Shown: positions 44,390 to 54,780, counted from the first letter of the stretch. The stretch: 64,000 bases of DNA from DATJKD01 sp963728295 (GCA_963728295.1 CAVSKB010000019.1:806001-870000), one strand, 5' to 3'. Notes: generated from the sequence alone by a model not told the origin. Program-made: numbers and translations.

Positions 44390-46622
44390 TTGAGCAAGAC
44401 GGCACGCAAGCAGGTCAGGAAAACAGCCGCGCGGAAGCCCGCGGCGGCAGCGCGCTCCGCATCCGCGGCACGCAAGACTCCGGCGAGCAAGTCGGCGCAC
44501 GCGCGGCCCGCGCGCGCGCCCGCGCGCGCGAAGGCACCGGCACGACCCAAGCCTGCTGCGAGCAACCGCCCGGCTGCCCGGCCGGCGGGCAAGACCGCCG
44601 CCGCGCCTGCGCGTGCCGCGGTCAAGGCGTCCGCACCGGCCAAGCCCGGCATCCCGTCCAAGGTCGCGGTGGCGCCCGCCGCCGTCGACCCCAAGCTGAA
44701 TTCGACTACGCCCGGTCGCAAGGCTGGCAAGCCGGCAAAGGCCGGCGCCGAGAAGCTCGAAATTCGTCTGCCGCCCTCCACGCCCGAGGACCGCCAGTCG
44801 CAGTTGAAGCTGCTGATAGCGCGCGGCAAGGAGCAGGGCTTCCTGACCTACGCCGAAGTCAACGATCACCTGCCCTCCGAGATCGTCGATCCCGAGCAGA
44901 TCGAAGACATCGTGCAGATGATCAACGACATGGGCATCCCGGTGTACGAGAAGGCGCCGGATGCCGAGGCGCTGCTGCTGCGCGAGCCGGTGGTGGCCGA
45001 CGAGGAAGCCGCCGAGGAAGCCGCCGCGGCGCTTGCGACCACGGTCGACGCGGAGTTCGGCCGCACCACCGATCCCGTCCGCATGTACATGCGCGAGATG
45101 GGCACCGTCGAGCTGCTCACACGCGAGGGCGAGATCTCGATCGCCAAGCGCATCGAGGAAGGCCTCGACTCCGTGCGCCGGGCGCTGTCGTCCTATCCGC
45201 CGACCTTCGACCACATCCTCCGTACCTACGAGCCGGTGAAGTCGGGCCAGGGTCGGCTGATCGACATCATCGTCGGCTTCCACGACCCGAACGCGCCAGA
45301 CGTGATCGCGGAACCCATCAACCCGAAGCTCGCCGCCAAGGCGCCAGTGGAGGAGGAGCTCGAGGAAACCGACGAGGAAGCGGCCGAGGACGAGGAACAG
45401 ATCGAGACCGGGCCCGATCCGGAGGAAGCTGCGCGGCGCTTTGCGTCGCTCGCGAAGCTCCAGGCGCAGGCGGTCAAGGCGCTGGATGAAAAAGGCCCGC
45501 GCGAACCGAAGACCGCGCGGGTCGCGCAAGCGCATTGCCGACGAGTTCATGGAGCTGCGGCTCTCGCCGCGCATGTTCGATGCGCTCATCGTCCAGCTGC
45601 GCGAGCACCTGAACGAGATCCGCGGCGTCGAGAAGGCGGTCATGCAGCTCTGCGTTCGTGATGCAGGCATGCCCCGGTCGGACTTCATCGAGACCTTCCC
45701 GCGTAACGAGACCAACCTCCGCTGGCTCGACAAGCACATCCGCGCCAAGCGCAAGCATTCCGGACCTCTGGCGCGGATGCGCGAGCAGGTCGAGAGGCAG
45801 CAGATGCGGCTGCATGAGATCGAGGGCCGCTCGCACCTGTCGATCGCCGAGATCAAGGAAATCAACCGCGAGGTCGCGGTCGGCGAGGCGCAGGCGCGCC
45901 GCGCCAAGAAGGAAATGGTCGAGGCCAACCTGCGCCTCGTGATCTCGATCGCGAAAAAGTACACCAACCGCGGCCTGCAGTTCCTGGACCTCATCCAGGA
46001 AGGCAACATCGGCCTGATGAAGGCGGTGGACAAGTTCGAGTATCGCCGCGGCTACAAGTTCTCGACCTACGCGACATGGTGGATCCGGCAGGCCATCACG
46101 CGCTCGATCGCGGATCAGGCGCGCACCATCCGGATCCCGGTGCACATGATCGAGACCATCAACAAGCTGAACCGCATCTCGCGGCAGATGCTGCAGGAGA
46201 TGGGCCGCGAACCGACGCCCGACGAGCTCGCGGTGCGCATGGAGATGCCTGAGGACAAGGTCCGCAAGGTGCTCAAGATCGCGAAAGAGCCGATCTCGAT
46301 GGAGACGCCGATCGGCGACGACGAAGACTCGCATCTCGGCGACTTCATCGAGGACACCTCGGTCGAATCGCCGATCGACTCGGCGACGACCGAGTCGCTG
46401 CGCGAGACGACGCACTCGGTCCTGGCAGGGCTCACCCCGCGCGAGGCGAAAGTGCTGCGCATGCGCTTCGGCATCGACATGAACACGGACCACACGCTCG
46501 AAGAAGTCGGGAAGCAGTTCGACGTCACGCGCGAGCGGATCCGGCAGATCGAGGCCAAGGCGCTGCGGAAGCTCCGGCACCCGAGCCGCAGCGAGCAGCT
46601 CAGGAGCTTCCTCGAGGATTGA
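44390..46622 (+). CDS. rpoD: RNA polymerase sigma70 factor with a basic N-terminal extension (one frame break)
   Basis: The housekeeping sigma factor. TTG 44390 (GAGG upstream) begins an extension of about 115 residues rich in Lys, Ala, Pro and Arg, resembling histone H1 tails. Region 1.1 then starts at RQSQLKLLIARGKEQGFLTY. Region 1.2 (DPVRMYMREMGTVELLTREG), the non-conserved acidic insert, region 2 (NLRLVISIAKKYTNRGLQFL; FSTYATWWIRQAITRSIADQ), region 3 and region 4 (EEVGKQFDVTRERIRQIEAK) are complete. A +1 break near 45527 falls in the non-conserved insert between LDEKGPREPK and IADEFMELRLSP. About 743 residues overall. Confidence 0.95.
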
Positions 46623-46653
46623 CTTCTGCCCTTGACGCAGGGCTGCGCGTCGC

Positions 46654-47514
46654 TCAGGTTGTCCGGCGCATTCGGAAGCGCGAGGGCGTAACTCCCACCT
46701 CGCGCCGGAAGAAACGCGTGAAGTACGCCGGATCGTCGAACCCCAGACGGTCGGCAATCTGCGTCGCGGTGAGATCGCTGTAGAGCAGCAGGCGTCGCGC
46801 CTCCAGCGCGATGCGCTCTCGAATCAGGACGCTCGCGCTCGTACTGAGTGTCTGCCGGCAGAGCGCATTCAGATGCCCCGGGCTGATTCGCAGGCTCGCG
46901 GCGTATTCGGCCACCCGGTGTCGTCGGGCGAACGAGCGCTGGATCTGATCAATGTACCGCTCCACGACGTCGCCCCGCTGCGAGGTGGCGACCAGGCCGT
47001 GCTGCCCGACGTACCAGCGGTTAAGCAGGACCAGTAACTCGTAGAGCTGCGCACGCATCGCGTCCGCGGTATCGTTCCGGAGTCCCGCAATCTCCCGCTT
47101 CATAGAGGCGAAGCGCGCCAGGAACTGCCGCCGCATGGACGGCTCGAGCACGAGCGCGGCGCTGGGCCTGCGCGGTGAAAAGAACGCGAAGCCATCCAGG
47201 AAGCGCGGATCGCTGAAGAAATCCGCGGTGAGCTCGCGGGAGAAGAACAAACATGCGCCGTCGAGGGCATGCTCGAGTCGCCACTCCCTCACCTGTCCCG
47301 GAAGGGTGAAGAGAACGACGCCGGGGGACACCTGGTTGGGCTCGCCATCGAGCAGAAAGCACCCGGTGCCCTTTGTTACGAGCAGGATGTCGTGGAAATC
47401 CAGCGAGTGCTCAGCGCCGCTGGCTCGAATGAACTCCGGCATCTGCCTGACGTACGCCGCGTCGAGCAGCAGCTCGCGACCGTACTTGGTGCGGTGGAAT
47501 GCGACGTGACGCAT
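46654..47514 (-). CDS. AraC-family transcriptional regulator
   Basis: A 286-residue regulator. Residues 1-170 form an AraC-type cupin ligand domain (FHDILLVTKGTGCFLLDGEP, VVLFTLPGQVREW). The C-terminal 100 residues hold the two helix-turn-helix motifs: VAEYAASLRISPGHLNALCR and LTATQIADRLGFDDPAYFTR, with the family ending FFRREVGVTPSRFR. ATG 47514 was picked as the first that fits the cupin domain. The metallo-beta-lactamase-fold gene starts 72 bp away in the other direction, so it is the likely target. Confidence 0.9.
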   Translation of the reverse strand: MRHVAFHRTKYGRELLLDAAYVRQMPEFIRASGAEHSLDFHDILLVTKGTGCFLLDGEPNQVSPGVVLFTLPGQVREWRLEHALDGACLFFSRELTADFFSDPRFLDGFAFFSPRRPSAALVLEPSMRRQFLARFASMKREIAGLRNDTADAMRAQLYELLVLLNRWYVGQHGLVATSQRGDVVERYIDQIQRSFARRHRVAEYAASLRISPGHLNALCRQTLSTSASVLIRERIALEARRLLLYSDLTATQIADRLGFDDPAYFTRFFRREVGVTPSRFRMRRTT

Positions 47515-47586
47515 CGTCGAAAAGTACCAACAGGCCTGCGATGCGTCCATTCCACGTCGCCGGGGACGCGTCGTAGATTCGACGCG

Positions 47587-48661
47587 GTGAAGCTCCTGCC
47601 CGCGTTTACGACCATGGCCGCCCTGCTCTCGCCTGTCCTCGGGCAAACGGGTCCCACGGAGTTGCATGACGCGACCGCGCGCATGCAGGCGATAGCAGAC
47701 GGTGTGTTTGTCATCCTTCACGACGATGCGACGGACGAATGGCCGCACGGGAAGACTGGCGTCATCGTCGGCGACAAAGGCGTGCTCGTCGTGGACTCGA
47801 CCTATCTTCCGTCGCGTGCGGAAGCGGACATCGCGCTCATACGCCAGGTGACTGGCAAGCCCGTGCGCCACCTCGTGTTCACGCACTGGCACTTCGACCA
47901 CAACAACGGCACCGTTGCGTACAAGCAGGCGTTCCCCGAGTTGCTGGTCGTCAGTGAGCGGGAAACCGCGCGCTTCATCGACCTCAACGGGACATGGTGG
48001 TCGCGAATGAATGCCGCGAGCGACTCGGAAAAACGCGCGAGTCTGAAAACCAAGGAGTCCGAGCTCGCAGCAGCGAAGGACGCCGCGTCCAGGCGCAGGT
48101 TGGAACAGGTGATTCGTCAGCGGAAGGGGGAGCTGGAAGAGCTCGCGGCGCTCGACGTCGTTCCGCCTGACATGGTCTTCGACGGCGGGCTCAGCCTGGA
48201 TCTCGGAGGGCGCCGTGTGGAGTTGCGTGACTGGGGCCGCGCCAACAGTCCCCATGACGTGACCGTCTATCTCCCGGACGAACGAATTCTCTTCACGGGC
48301 GACATCGTCGTGCAGTCACCGCTGCCCTACAGCGGCGCGTCCTGGCCAGTCCCTTGGATCGAAGTGCTGCGAGGAATCGAGGCGATGCCGGTCGTGGCGC
48401 TCGTACCGGGCCACGGTCCGGTGCAGCACGACCATGCGTATACGCGCCAGGTGCGGGAGCTGCTGGAAGCGGGTGACGTCCCGGGTGGAAGCTATGGCAC
48501 GGGAAGGGAAGACGCTCGAGCAGATCCAGGCGAACCTTCGAGGCCGAGGGACCTACGCAAGGGCGTATGGGCGGATCGCCGCACTCGATGAGGACTGGAA
48601 GGTGACGATGACAACGCTGATTGAACGAGCCTGGCGCGGTGTGCGGGGCCAGGGTGGATGA
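47587..48661 (+). CDS. Exported metallo-beta-lactamase-fold hydrolase (one frame break)
   Basis: A periplasmic metal hydrolase of about 357 residues. GTG 47587 starts a signal peptide (PAFTTMAALLSPVLGQ). The metal motif is complete: FTHWHFDHNNGTVAY (HxHxDH), the Asp/His in DIVVQSPLPYSG region (LFTGDIVVQ) and LVPGHGPVQHDHAYT. A long helical insertion (about residues 150-185, Lys/Glu/Arg-rich) separates the two halves. A +1 break near 48472 moves to the frame VTSRVEAMAREGKTLEQIQ and ends at 48661. It resembles quinoprotein-relay and SoxH-like members; the substrate is unknown. It is divergent from an AraC regulator. Confidence 0.85.
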
Positions 48662-48664
48662 CAA

Positions 48665-48689
48665 AAAGCCCGGCACGAGGCCGGGCTTT
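48665..48689. terminator. Bidirectional terminator between the hydrolase and PEP-CTERM genes
   Basis: Stem AAAGCCCGGC with GCCGGGCTTT, loop ACGAG. A-rich on the left and TTT on the right, so it can end transcripts from both converging genes. Confidence 0.8.
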
Positions 48690-48709
48690 GGGTCACCAGG
48701 GCACTGTGC

Positions 48710-49521
48710 TCAGAGTGTTCTTCGTCGTTGCGTCAGGCCAAGACCCAGGAGGCCGAGGCCAAGCAGCGCAAGCGTGCCGGGCTCGGGAACGGGCGTGGGT
48801 TCGCACCCAGGCAGTGTGGGATCGACCTCGCAGGGCAACTCGTCGGCCGTACCCTGCACGCCAACGGTGAACCCGTTCCAGAACTCGTTGGTGCTGCTGC
48901 GCCAGGTCACCGAGTCGAACGCGCCCGTAAAGCGAATCGTGCCGTGCGGCTCGGAACCACCCACGTTGCTTGCGTTCAGCTGGTACTCGAACTGCCCGTT
49001 GCCGAGGTCAACGATCACTTTCACGACGCCACCGCACCCCCAGTACCCGCAGGCGTTACCGTCGACACCGCCCACGCTCAGGATCTCGAAATCCTGGTCG
49101 AACGCGTAGCCGTTGCCATTCAGGCTGACGAAATGCAAAGACCGGGTTTGCGATCGCCTCGGAGAACTCCAGCGTCTGACGTTCCCTGGAACTGCAGCGC
49201 GATGATGTCGGTGCCCGTGGGACGATTGTCGACGAGCGAACTCGTGTACGGCGAGGTGTTGCCGGAGCCGCCGATGTAGTAATCGATCCCGCCCGTGGGC
49301 TGGTAGAACCCGACACCGAGCGCGTTCGTGTAGGTCACGGTCACACTCGAGGTAGTCGTCGTGATCGTGCCCTGCGCCTGGAATCCCGTTCCCGGGTCCA
49401 GGTCGGTGCCCGTCCAATCCGTCCAGAAGAACGGGACCGCGTTTGCCCCGGCGCTCGTGAGCGCAAGGCATGTGGCGGCGATTATGTGGAAGGTCCGGCT
49501 GTTGATTATTGTTGACATCAT
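48710..49521 (-). CDS. PEP-CTERM sorted surface protein (frame breaks)
   Basis: A secreted protein of about 270 residues. The N-terminal signal peptide reads TFHIIAATCLALTSAGANA. The body is Thr/Gly/Asn-rich (TITTTTSSVTVTYTNALGV, GGIDYYIGGSGNT). Two single-base breaks near 49140-49180 pass through SEAIANPVFAF to VSLNGNGYAFDQDFEILSVG. The C-terminus is a textbook PEP-CTERM signal: VPEPGTLALLGLGLLGLGL followed by QRRR. Such signals are processed by an exosortase and are tied to exopolysaccharide producers. No exosortase gene lies in this window. The 223 bp gap 49522-49744 upstream holds nothing I can name. Confidence 0.87.
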
Positions 49522-49744
49522 GTCTCTCCCTGATATGCCCGGCAATGCGGCCGGTGTCCGCCTTTTTGCCTGCTTGATGCAACTTTCGAGCCGATGGGGT
49601 CTCCCTTTTTATGTCAACGACTTAGAAGGGGACCGCGGCGCTTTCAACGCACTATGTAAGATTCTCCGACGCTGAGCACCAACACAGCCGGCCGTGTGCC
49701 TGGCGCTGCCGCGCGCGAATGCCGCGGCGCTTGAGCGCCTTAGC

Positions 49745-51966
49745 TTATGCTGTCCGCCCGATCGCTGCGGGACCAGGCCTTCCTTGCGCAGACGCTCGAG
49801 TTCGTCGCGTTGTTCGGCGATGTCGTCCTGGACCTTTCGGCGGAGGGCTTGAAATCGTCGGGTCCTTGCGCAGCGCATCGTAAGCAGGCTCCGCTTCAAG
49901 GTAGAGCCACCATGCGCTGGTCGCCTGCCCGCTGGCGTAGGAACGCTCCAGGATCGCGATCGCGGCGTCGTCGTTGTCGTTGAGTGCGAGCGCCACCGCA
50001 TGCCCGCGCAGATACCAGAACTCCGGTCGACCCTCGACGCGTATCTCACGCTGCATCGTGGCGATGATCTCGGCGAGCAACCGGTGTCCACGTTCGACCT
50101 GTCCGTCCAGGATCAACAGGTCCGCCAGCGCGATCGCTCCGTCACGGAGCCCCGAACTGTCCAGGAGCGCGGGTTTGCCAGCGGCGTCCCATTCGACGCG
50201 GGCATGGGGCTCGACTCGCAGCGATGGCCGGGCCACGTCCTTGGTTGCGCGCGCGTGTAACCGGATCGCCGCATACAGCAATCCCACGTTGTTCGGGGCA
50301 TCGGTGCGTCGCGCGAGGGCCTCGTAGGCGGCCTCGCCCGCGGGTATCCAGTCCCGCCGATACAGCGCCATGAGTGCCCGGGGGACAGCTTCGTCGCCGC
50401 GCGAGGCGTCTGCGAGCTGTTCCGCCGCCACCGGGTCGTCGACATCGAGATAGGTCCTGATGAGCACGCGTCGCGCCTCTTCGATCAGCGGGTCGACCGC
50501 GAGTGCCTGCTCGCAGAGCCGGATCGCGTCGGCCTGACGGCCCATCAGCATCGAACGAATCTCGCACTGCCGCACCAGCGCAGGCAGGTACCGCGGATGG
50601 CGCTCGAGTAGCGCTGCCGAGCAGTTTGTCCGCGCCCTGTATATCACCGCGCTCGTACATCAGGAACACGGCCTTGGTGACGTCGTAGCCCGGCTCGAGC
50701 GGATCGATCCTGCGGGCACGTTCGAGCAGCTGCAGCGCCTCCTCACGCCGCGCGGGATCTTCGTACAGCACCGTCGCGAGGCCCGCGTAGCCTTCCGCTG
50801 CGTTCGGGCTCAGATCGAGGCCCTTCCGAAAGTCGGCCTCGGCCGCCGACAGGTCGTCGAAGGAGGTCAGATGCGCGCGCTCCAGATACGCGTCGCCGTT
50901 CTCGGGATCGATGGCGAGCGCGCGCTCGATGAGTTCCCTGCTCTCGCGCAGCGCGATCTCGAATCGCTCGGCCCTGTCGTCGGTCACCTCGTACTCGGCG
51001 ACGAAGAGCTTTGCGGCGGCGAGACTGACGTAGGCGTCGGCGAACTCCGGGTCGATGCTTTGTCGCGCGTTCGAAGTGGTCGATCGCATCACGCATGTCG
51101 ACGACGCGATCGTTGGCCTGCAGGCTGCGTCCCTGCAGGAAGGCAAGATAGGCGTCGAGGTTTTCCGTTCCCTGGCCGGTCAGGCGATCGCGCTCCCGGG
51201 CATCGAGGCTCAGCTCGAGGGCGCGCGTGACCTGCAGCGCGATCTCGTCCTGGACTTCGAAGATGTCGCCGGGCGCCCGATCGAAGCGCATCGACCAGAC
51301 ATCGGCACCTGTCTGCGTATCGATGAGCTGGGTCGTCACCCGCATCCGCGCGCGGTCGCTCTGAACGCTGCCCTCGAGCAGGAAGCGCGCGCCGAGCTGC
51401 TTGCCGATCTCGCGCGCGTCCTGCTGCCGATTGCCGAACGCGAACGACGAGGTTCGCGAAATGACCTCGAGCTTCTGCAGGTTCGCGAGCTGGTGCAGCA
51501 CCGACTCGGCGATGCCGAGCGCGAGAACCTGGCCCTCGGCGGCGGTGCTCAGGTTCTGGAACGGCAGCACCGCGATCGCCTGGCTCGCGGAATCCGGACC
51601 CGCCAGGTCCGACTGGCGCACCAGCAGCACGGCAACCGCGACCAGCAGGAGCCCGATGATCGCGACGTCGGCATACCGGCGCAGCCCGTGCACAACGGGC
51701 CGCGGGATGCCCGCCGCCGCGGTATCGCGCGTGATTCCCTGGTCGCCCGCCTCGTAGAACCAGGCGAGCGCGACTGCCACCGGGAAGCCGAGCATCGCCG
51801 CGACGATCAGCGAGACCATCACCCACCGTGGCACACCCAGCGGTTCGAACGTCACGTCCGCGATCTGAAGCAGCAGCCAGGCAATGACCGCGTAGCTCGC
51901 CGCGACGCGGATCACTCCGCGCTCACGCAGGCGGTGCAACCAAGGGGTGCCGGCGCGATCTGTCAC
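49745..51966 (-). CDS. Membrane-anchored TolB/FlgO-like TPR protein (frame breaks)
   Basis: A protein of about 735 residues in at least three frames. Residues 15-75 contain two membrane segments (ASYAVIAWLLLQIADVTF; VSLIVAAMLGFPVAVALAWF), with a third near 105-120. Next comes a FlgO/TolB-N type domain (IAVLPFQNLS, GARFLLEGSVQSDRARMRVT, DVWSMRFDRAPGDIFEVQDE). From residue 270 on there are many TPR helices, including ALAIDPENGDAYLERAHL and ALAVDPLIEEARRVL. Breaks lie near 51060, 50640 and 49800. This architecture is frequent in gammaproteobacteria, often behind a CadC-like or cyclase domain, which is missing here. Role unknown. Confidence 0.78.
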
Positions 51967-52165
51967 ATGTGCGCCGCAGCATACGGCCCGGGATCGGGCT
52001 CGCCTAGTGCCTCAGGACCGATCGACGCGGCCAGCCAACTTTTGCGGGCGCGATCGGTAATATATAGGGACGGAACTGATGCGCAGCCGCAACGGGCCGG
52101 AAGCGGCTGCGGTTGCGTGCCATTAGGAGTACGCTCGTGGGTAGAACGAACCAGCTGGGGCGGTT

Positions 52166-52723
52166 ATGCGACCTAAAGTGCTGATCCTCGCAGCCGCCGG
52201 GCTTTTCGCCGCGACGGCGGCGCAAGCGTGCCCGGCCTGCGGAGACAAGCTCTCCCTGGTCGGCGGTGGCGTGAGCTTCGAACGCGTGAGCCAAGCGGGC
52301 CCGCCCGGCCGCATCGTGGTCCTGGCGGAGCCGGGTTCACAGATTCAGGCGGCGGAGAACGATCTCGGGCTGGTTGCCGAATTCAAGCGCTCCGGCCATG
52401 ACGTCAAGGTCGTCGCCGATGCGAACGAGCTCGATCGGGTCGTGCGTGAGCAGGGTGCCGACGTCGTCGTCGCGCACTGGTCCGAGGCGGCCGCTACCGC
52501 TGGACGGTTGGGCAAAGGCACCGGCTCACCGACCGTCGTGCCGGTTTCATACAAGTCCGATGACGCCGCGGAGGCCATCGCGGCCGGTGCTGGCAAATGC
52601 GTCTGCCAAGCCGATCAGCGCAAGGGCCGGAAGCTCACCGAGACCATCGACAAGGTCCTGGACAAACGACGGAAGGGCGAGCCGGCCGATTGCCCGGTGG
52701 TGGTTGCAAGTCGAACCAGTTGA
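52166..52723 (+). CDS. Exported CxxC protein of unknown function
   Basis: A 185-residue protein with a signal peptide ending AAQA and then ACPACGDKLSLVGGGVSFER, a CxxC directly at the mature N-terminus. The rest resembles a small alpha/beta domain (GRIVVLAEPGSQIQAAEND, GHDVKVVADANELDRVV, GADVVVAHWSEA) with a further Cys pair (KCVCQADQ). I do not recognise a named family. The CxxC suggests metal or redox binding in the periplasm. It is followed after 30 bp by a barrel protein, so the two probably work together. Confidence 0.72.
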   Translation: MRPKVLILAAAGLFAATAAQACPACGDKLSLVGGGVSFERVSQAGPPGRIVVLAEPGSQIQAAENDLGLVAEFKRSGHDVKVVADANELDRVVREQGADVVVAHWSEAAATAGRLGKGTGSPTVVPVSYKSDDAAEAIAAGAGKCVCQADQRKGRKLTETIDKVLDKRRKGEPADCPVVVASRTS

Positions 52724-52753
52724 GCGCCGACTACGGCGCGGCGTAGGTAGGGA

Positions 52754-53677
52754 ATGTCGCGTCGATCATTTTTCCGGCCGGTTCTTCTGCTGGCAGCGAC
52801 GCTCGTGCCGGCCGCGGCTTCCGCACAGGCATGGCTGCCCGACAAGGGCACGTTCAACACCTCTTTCATATTCAACGACGTCCTGAACAAGGAACACTGG
52901 ACCGCCGACGGAGGCACGGTCGACGTCGGGCATACCCGCTCACAGACCTATGCGCTGCTCGCGAACTACGGTGCCACCGACAAAGTGATGGTGTCGGCCG
53001 CGCTGCCGTACATCATCACGAAGTACTGGGGCCCGCCCAGCCATGGCGGGGCGCCGGGTTTCGATGTTGACGACGGCGACGAGCACGGCGCGTTCACGGA
53101 TCTGCGAGTGGGCGTGCATTACCAGGCGCTCGAGCGGCCGTTTGCGCTGGCACCGTTCGTCGCCTATGTCACGCCGGTGAGCGACTACTATTACCGGGGT
53201 CACGCGGCGCAGGGGCGCAACGTCGACGAGTTGCTGGTCGGGTTCAGCGCCGGCAAGAGCCTCGATCCCTGGCTGCGGCGAACCTACGTGCAGATGCGTT
53301 ACTCGTATGGCTTCGTCGAGAAAGTCCTCGGCATCGCGCACGACCGCGAAAATCTGAATCTCGAGTTCGGCACTTTCATCACTCCGCGCTGGAACGTCAG
53401 CGCGTACGGCGCGTTCCAGTGGACGCACGGCGGCGTCGATGTCCCCATTCCACCCAGCAGCCCGTACTTCCTGAATCATGACTCGCTCGCGGAAGACGAA
53501 TTCATCAACGCCGGGATCGGCACCGGCTACGCGCTGACTCCGCAGCTGACGGCCTTCGCGATCTACATGGAGGGTCTAGAGGGCCGCAACGGGCACAAGA
53601 TGAACCAGGGCCTGACGATTGGATTCTCCTACGGCTACCGCCCGCGGGCCGAGGCGGTGCTGGCCGAGGAACCATAG
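52754..53677 (+). CDS. Outer-membrane beta-barrel protein
   Basis: A 307-residue protein with a signal peptide (PVLLLAATLVPAAASAQA). The mature part is made of alternating amphipathic strands rich in Tyr, Gly and Asn, for example GTFNTSFIFNDVLNKEHW, QTYALLANYGATDKVMVSAA and WNVSAYGAFQWTHGG, and ends in FSYGYRPRAEAVLAEEP. It resembles the transporter-like barrel family seen in MetA-pathway of phenol degradation annotations, but that label is not evidence of function. It is in one unit with the CxxC protein. Confidence 0.75.
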   Translation: MSRRSFFRPVLLLAATLVPAAASAQAWLPDKGTFNTSFIFNDVLNKEHWTADGGTVDVGHTRSQTYALLANYGATDKVMVSAALPYIITKYWGPPSHGGAPGFDVDDGDEHGAFTDLRVGVHYQALERPFALAPFVAYVTPVSDYYYRGHAAQGRNVDELLVGFSAGKSLDPWLRRTYVQMRYSYGFVEKVLGIAHDRENLNLEFGTFITPRWNVSAYGAFQWTHGGVDVPIPPSSPYFLNHDSLAEDEFINAGIGTGYALTPQLTAFAIYMEGLEGRNGHKMNQGLTIGFSYGYRPRAEAVLAEEP

Positions 53678-53751
53678 CCGGACGCGAGACGACGTCGGCC
53701 GTCCGGGTGTTCAGCGGCACGACCGGTCGGCGTAACCATCCGGCGGATGGC

Positions 53752-53783
53752 GGCGAGGCCGGGTTCGCCCGGGCCTCGCCTTT
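53752..53783. terminator. Terminator between the barrel protein and MAPEG gene
   Basis: GGCGAGGCC-GGG pairs with CCC-GGGCCTCGCC around TTCG (one-base bulge), followed by TTT on the plus strand. It lies between converging genes. Confidence 0.7.
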
Positions 53784-53794
53784 CCACCGGCGAC

Positions 53795-54226
53795 TCAGGC
53801 GTCCGCGCGCAGAAGCTCGATCGCGAACAGCGCCCACATCGCGAACACGAAGATCGTGCTGAATGCGTAGGCAAGGAAACGGTGCATCACGCGGTTATAC
53901 GTCGTATGAACGAGGCTATGCACGGCGCGCAGCATTACGAAACCCCACGCGAGCGACAGCTGCATCTGCGTCACGAACCCCGTGACGTAGAGCGCGAGGC
54001 AGATTGCGAAGAACAGAACCGGGATCTCGAACAGGTTGCGTAGATTGTCCGCGGCGCTGTTGTTCTCGAGCAGTTTCACGGCCTCATCGGCGCGCGCCAG
54101 GCGCTGCGGATCGATGCGTCGGACGCGAATCTCCGTCAGCCGCACCGCATAGAGGCGGACCCATACCAGGACAACGAGCCCCGCGAGCGCGCACATGGGC
54201 CAGAGTATCGCCGTACGATCGGACAT
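53795..54226 (-). CDS. MAPEG family membrane protein
   Basis: A 143-residue four-helix membrane protein of the MAPEG family (membrane-associated proteins in eicosanoid and glutathione metabolism). It shows ILWPMCALAGLVVLVWVRLY, NNSAADNLRNLFEIPVLFFA (the conserved N-x-x-E-P/FE-P core), RAVHSLVHTTYNRVMHRFLA and a last helix. Bacterial members may act as glutathione transferases or peroxidases; substrates are unknown. A divergent paralogue begins 70 bp away. Confidence 0.88.
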   Translation of the reverse strand: MSDRTAILWPMCALAGLVVLVWVRLYAVRLTEIRVRRIDPQRLARADEAVKLLENNSAADNLRNLFEIPVLFFAICLALYVTGFVTQMQLSLAWGFVMLRAVHSLVHTTYNRVMHRFLAYAFSTIFVFAMWALFAIELLRADA

Positions 54227-54296
54227 ATGAATTCCTCGTCAATCTTCCCGCTGGAACGGATCTGATGCACTCTGCGGACCTTTCGCCGCGAGAGCA

Positions 54297-54731
54297 ATGA
54301 CGCCGATGAAGACCTTCGCATTGATCTACCCGATGTTCGCGATGGTGCTGCTGACTGCCGCTGTGCTGGTGATCATGTTCCGCAGCCGCGTTCGCGCGAT
54401 CCGGGAGAAGGCTCTGGCGAGCGCATACTTCCGCACCTTTCAGGGCGGCGTCGAACCGGAGTACGCGGTAAAGCCCGCGCGTCACTTCATCAATCTGTTC
54501 GAGGCGCCGACGCTCTTCTACGCTGCCTGCCTGGCCGGGCTCGTCACGCAGACGGCGAACCCTGCGGTGCTGACGCTCGCGTGGGTGTACGTCGCCATAC
54601 GGATGGCCCACGCCTGGATTCACATCGGCCGCAATCGTCTCCGCCACAGGATTCCCGTCTACGCCGCGAGCTGGGCGGTGCTTCTCGCGCTGTGGATATG
54701 CATCGTCGTCGAGGTCGCACGCGCCAGCTGA
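54297..54731 (+). CDS. MAPEG family membrane protein, paralogue
   Basis: A 144-residue protein with the same four-helix plan as its divergent neighbour: LIYPMFAMVLLTAAVLVIMF, the core ARHFINLFEAPTLFYAACLA and RMAHAWIHIGRNRLRHRIPV. The two share the order of motifs but differ in most residues, so the duplication is old. ATG 54297 and ATG 54306 are both possible starts. It precedes the RND operon by 111 bp on the same strand. Confidence 0.87.
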   Translation: MTPMKTFALIYPMFAMVLLTAAVLVIMFRSRVRAIREKALASAYFRTFQGGVEPEYAVKPARHFINLFEAPTLFYAACLAGLVTQTANPAVLTLAWVYVAIRMAHAWIHIGRNRLRHRIPVYAASWAVLLALWICIVVEVARAS

Positions 54732-54780
54732 GGCCACCGGCCTGCCGACCCCTCTTTCCGGGCGAAATTGCCGATTGGAC

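Noticed and set aside
7318..46622. Programmed ribosomal frameshifting in ruvX, pyrB, dnaG and rpoD.
   Set aside because: No shared slippery sequence, stop codon or downstream structure occurs at the sites, both gains and losses occur, and the genes are not known to shift. Sequence error explains them more simply.
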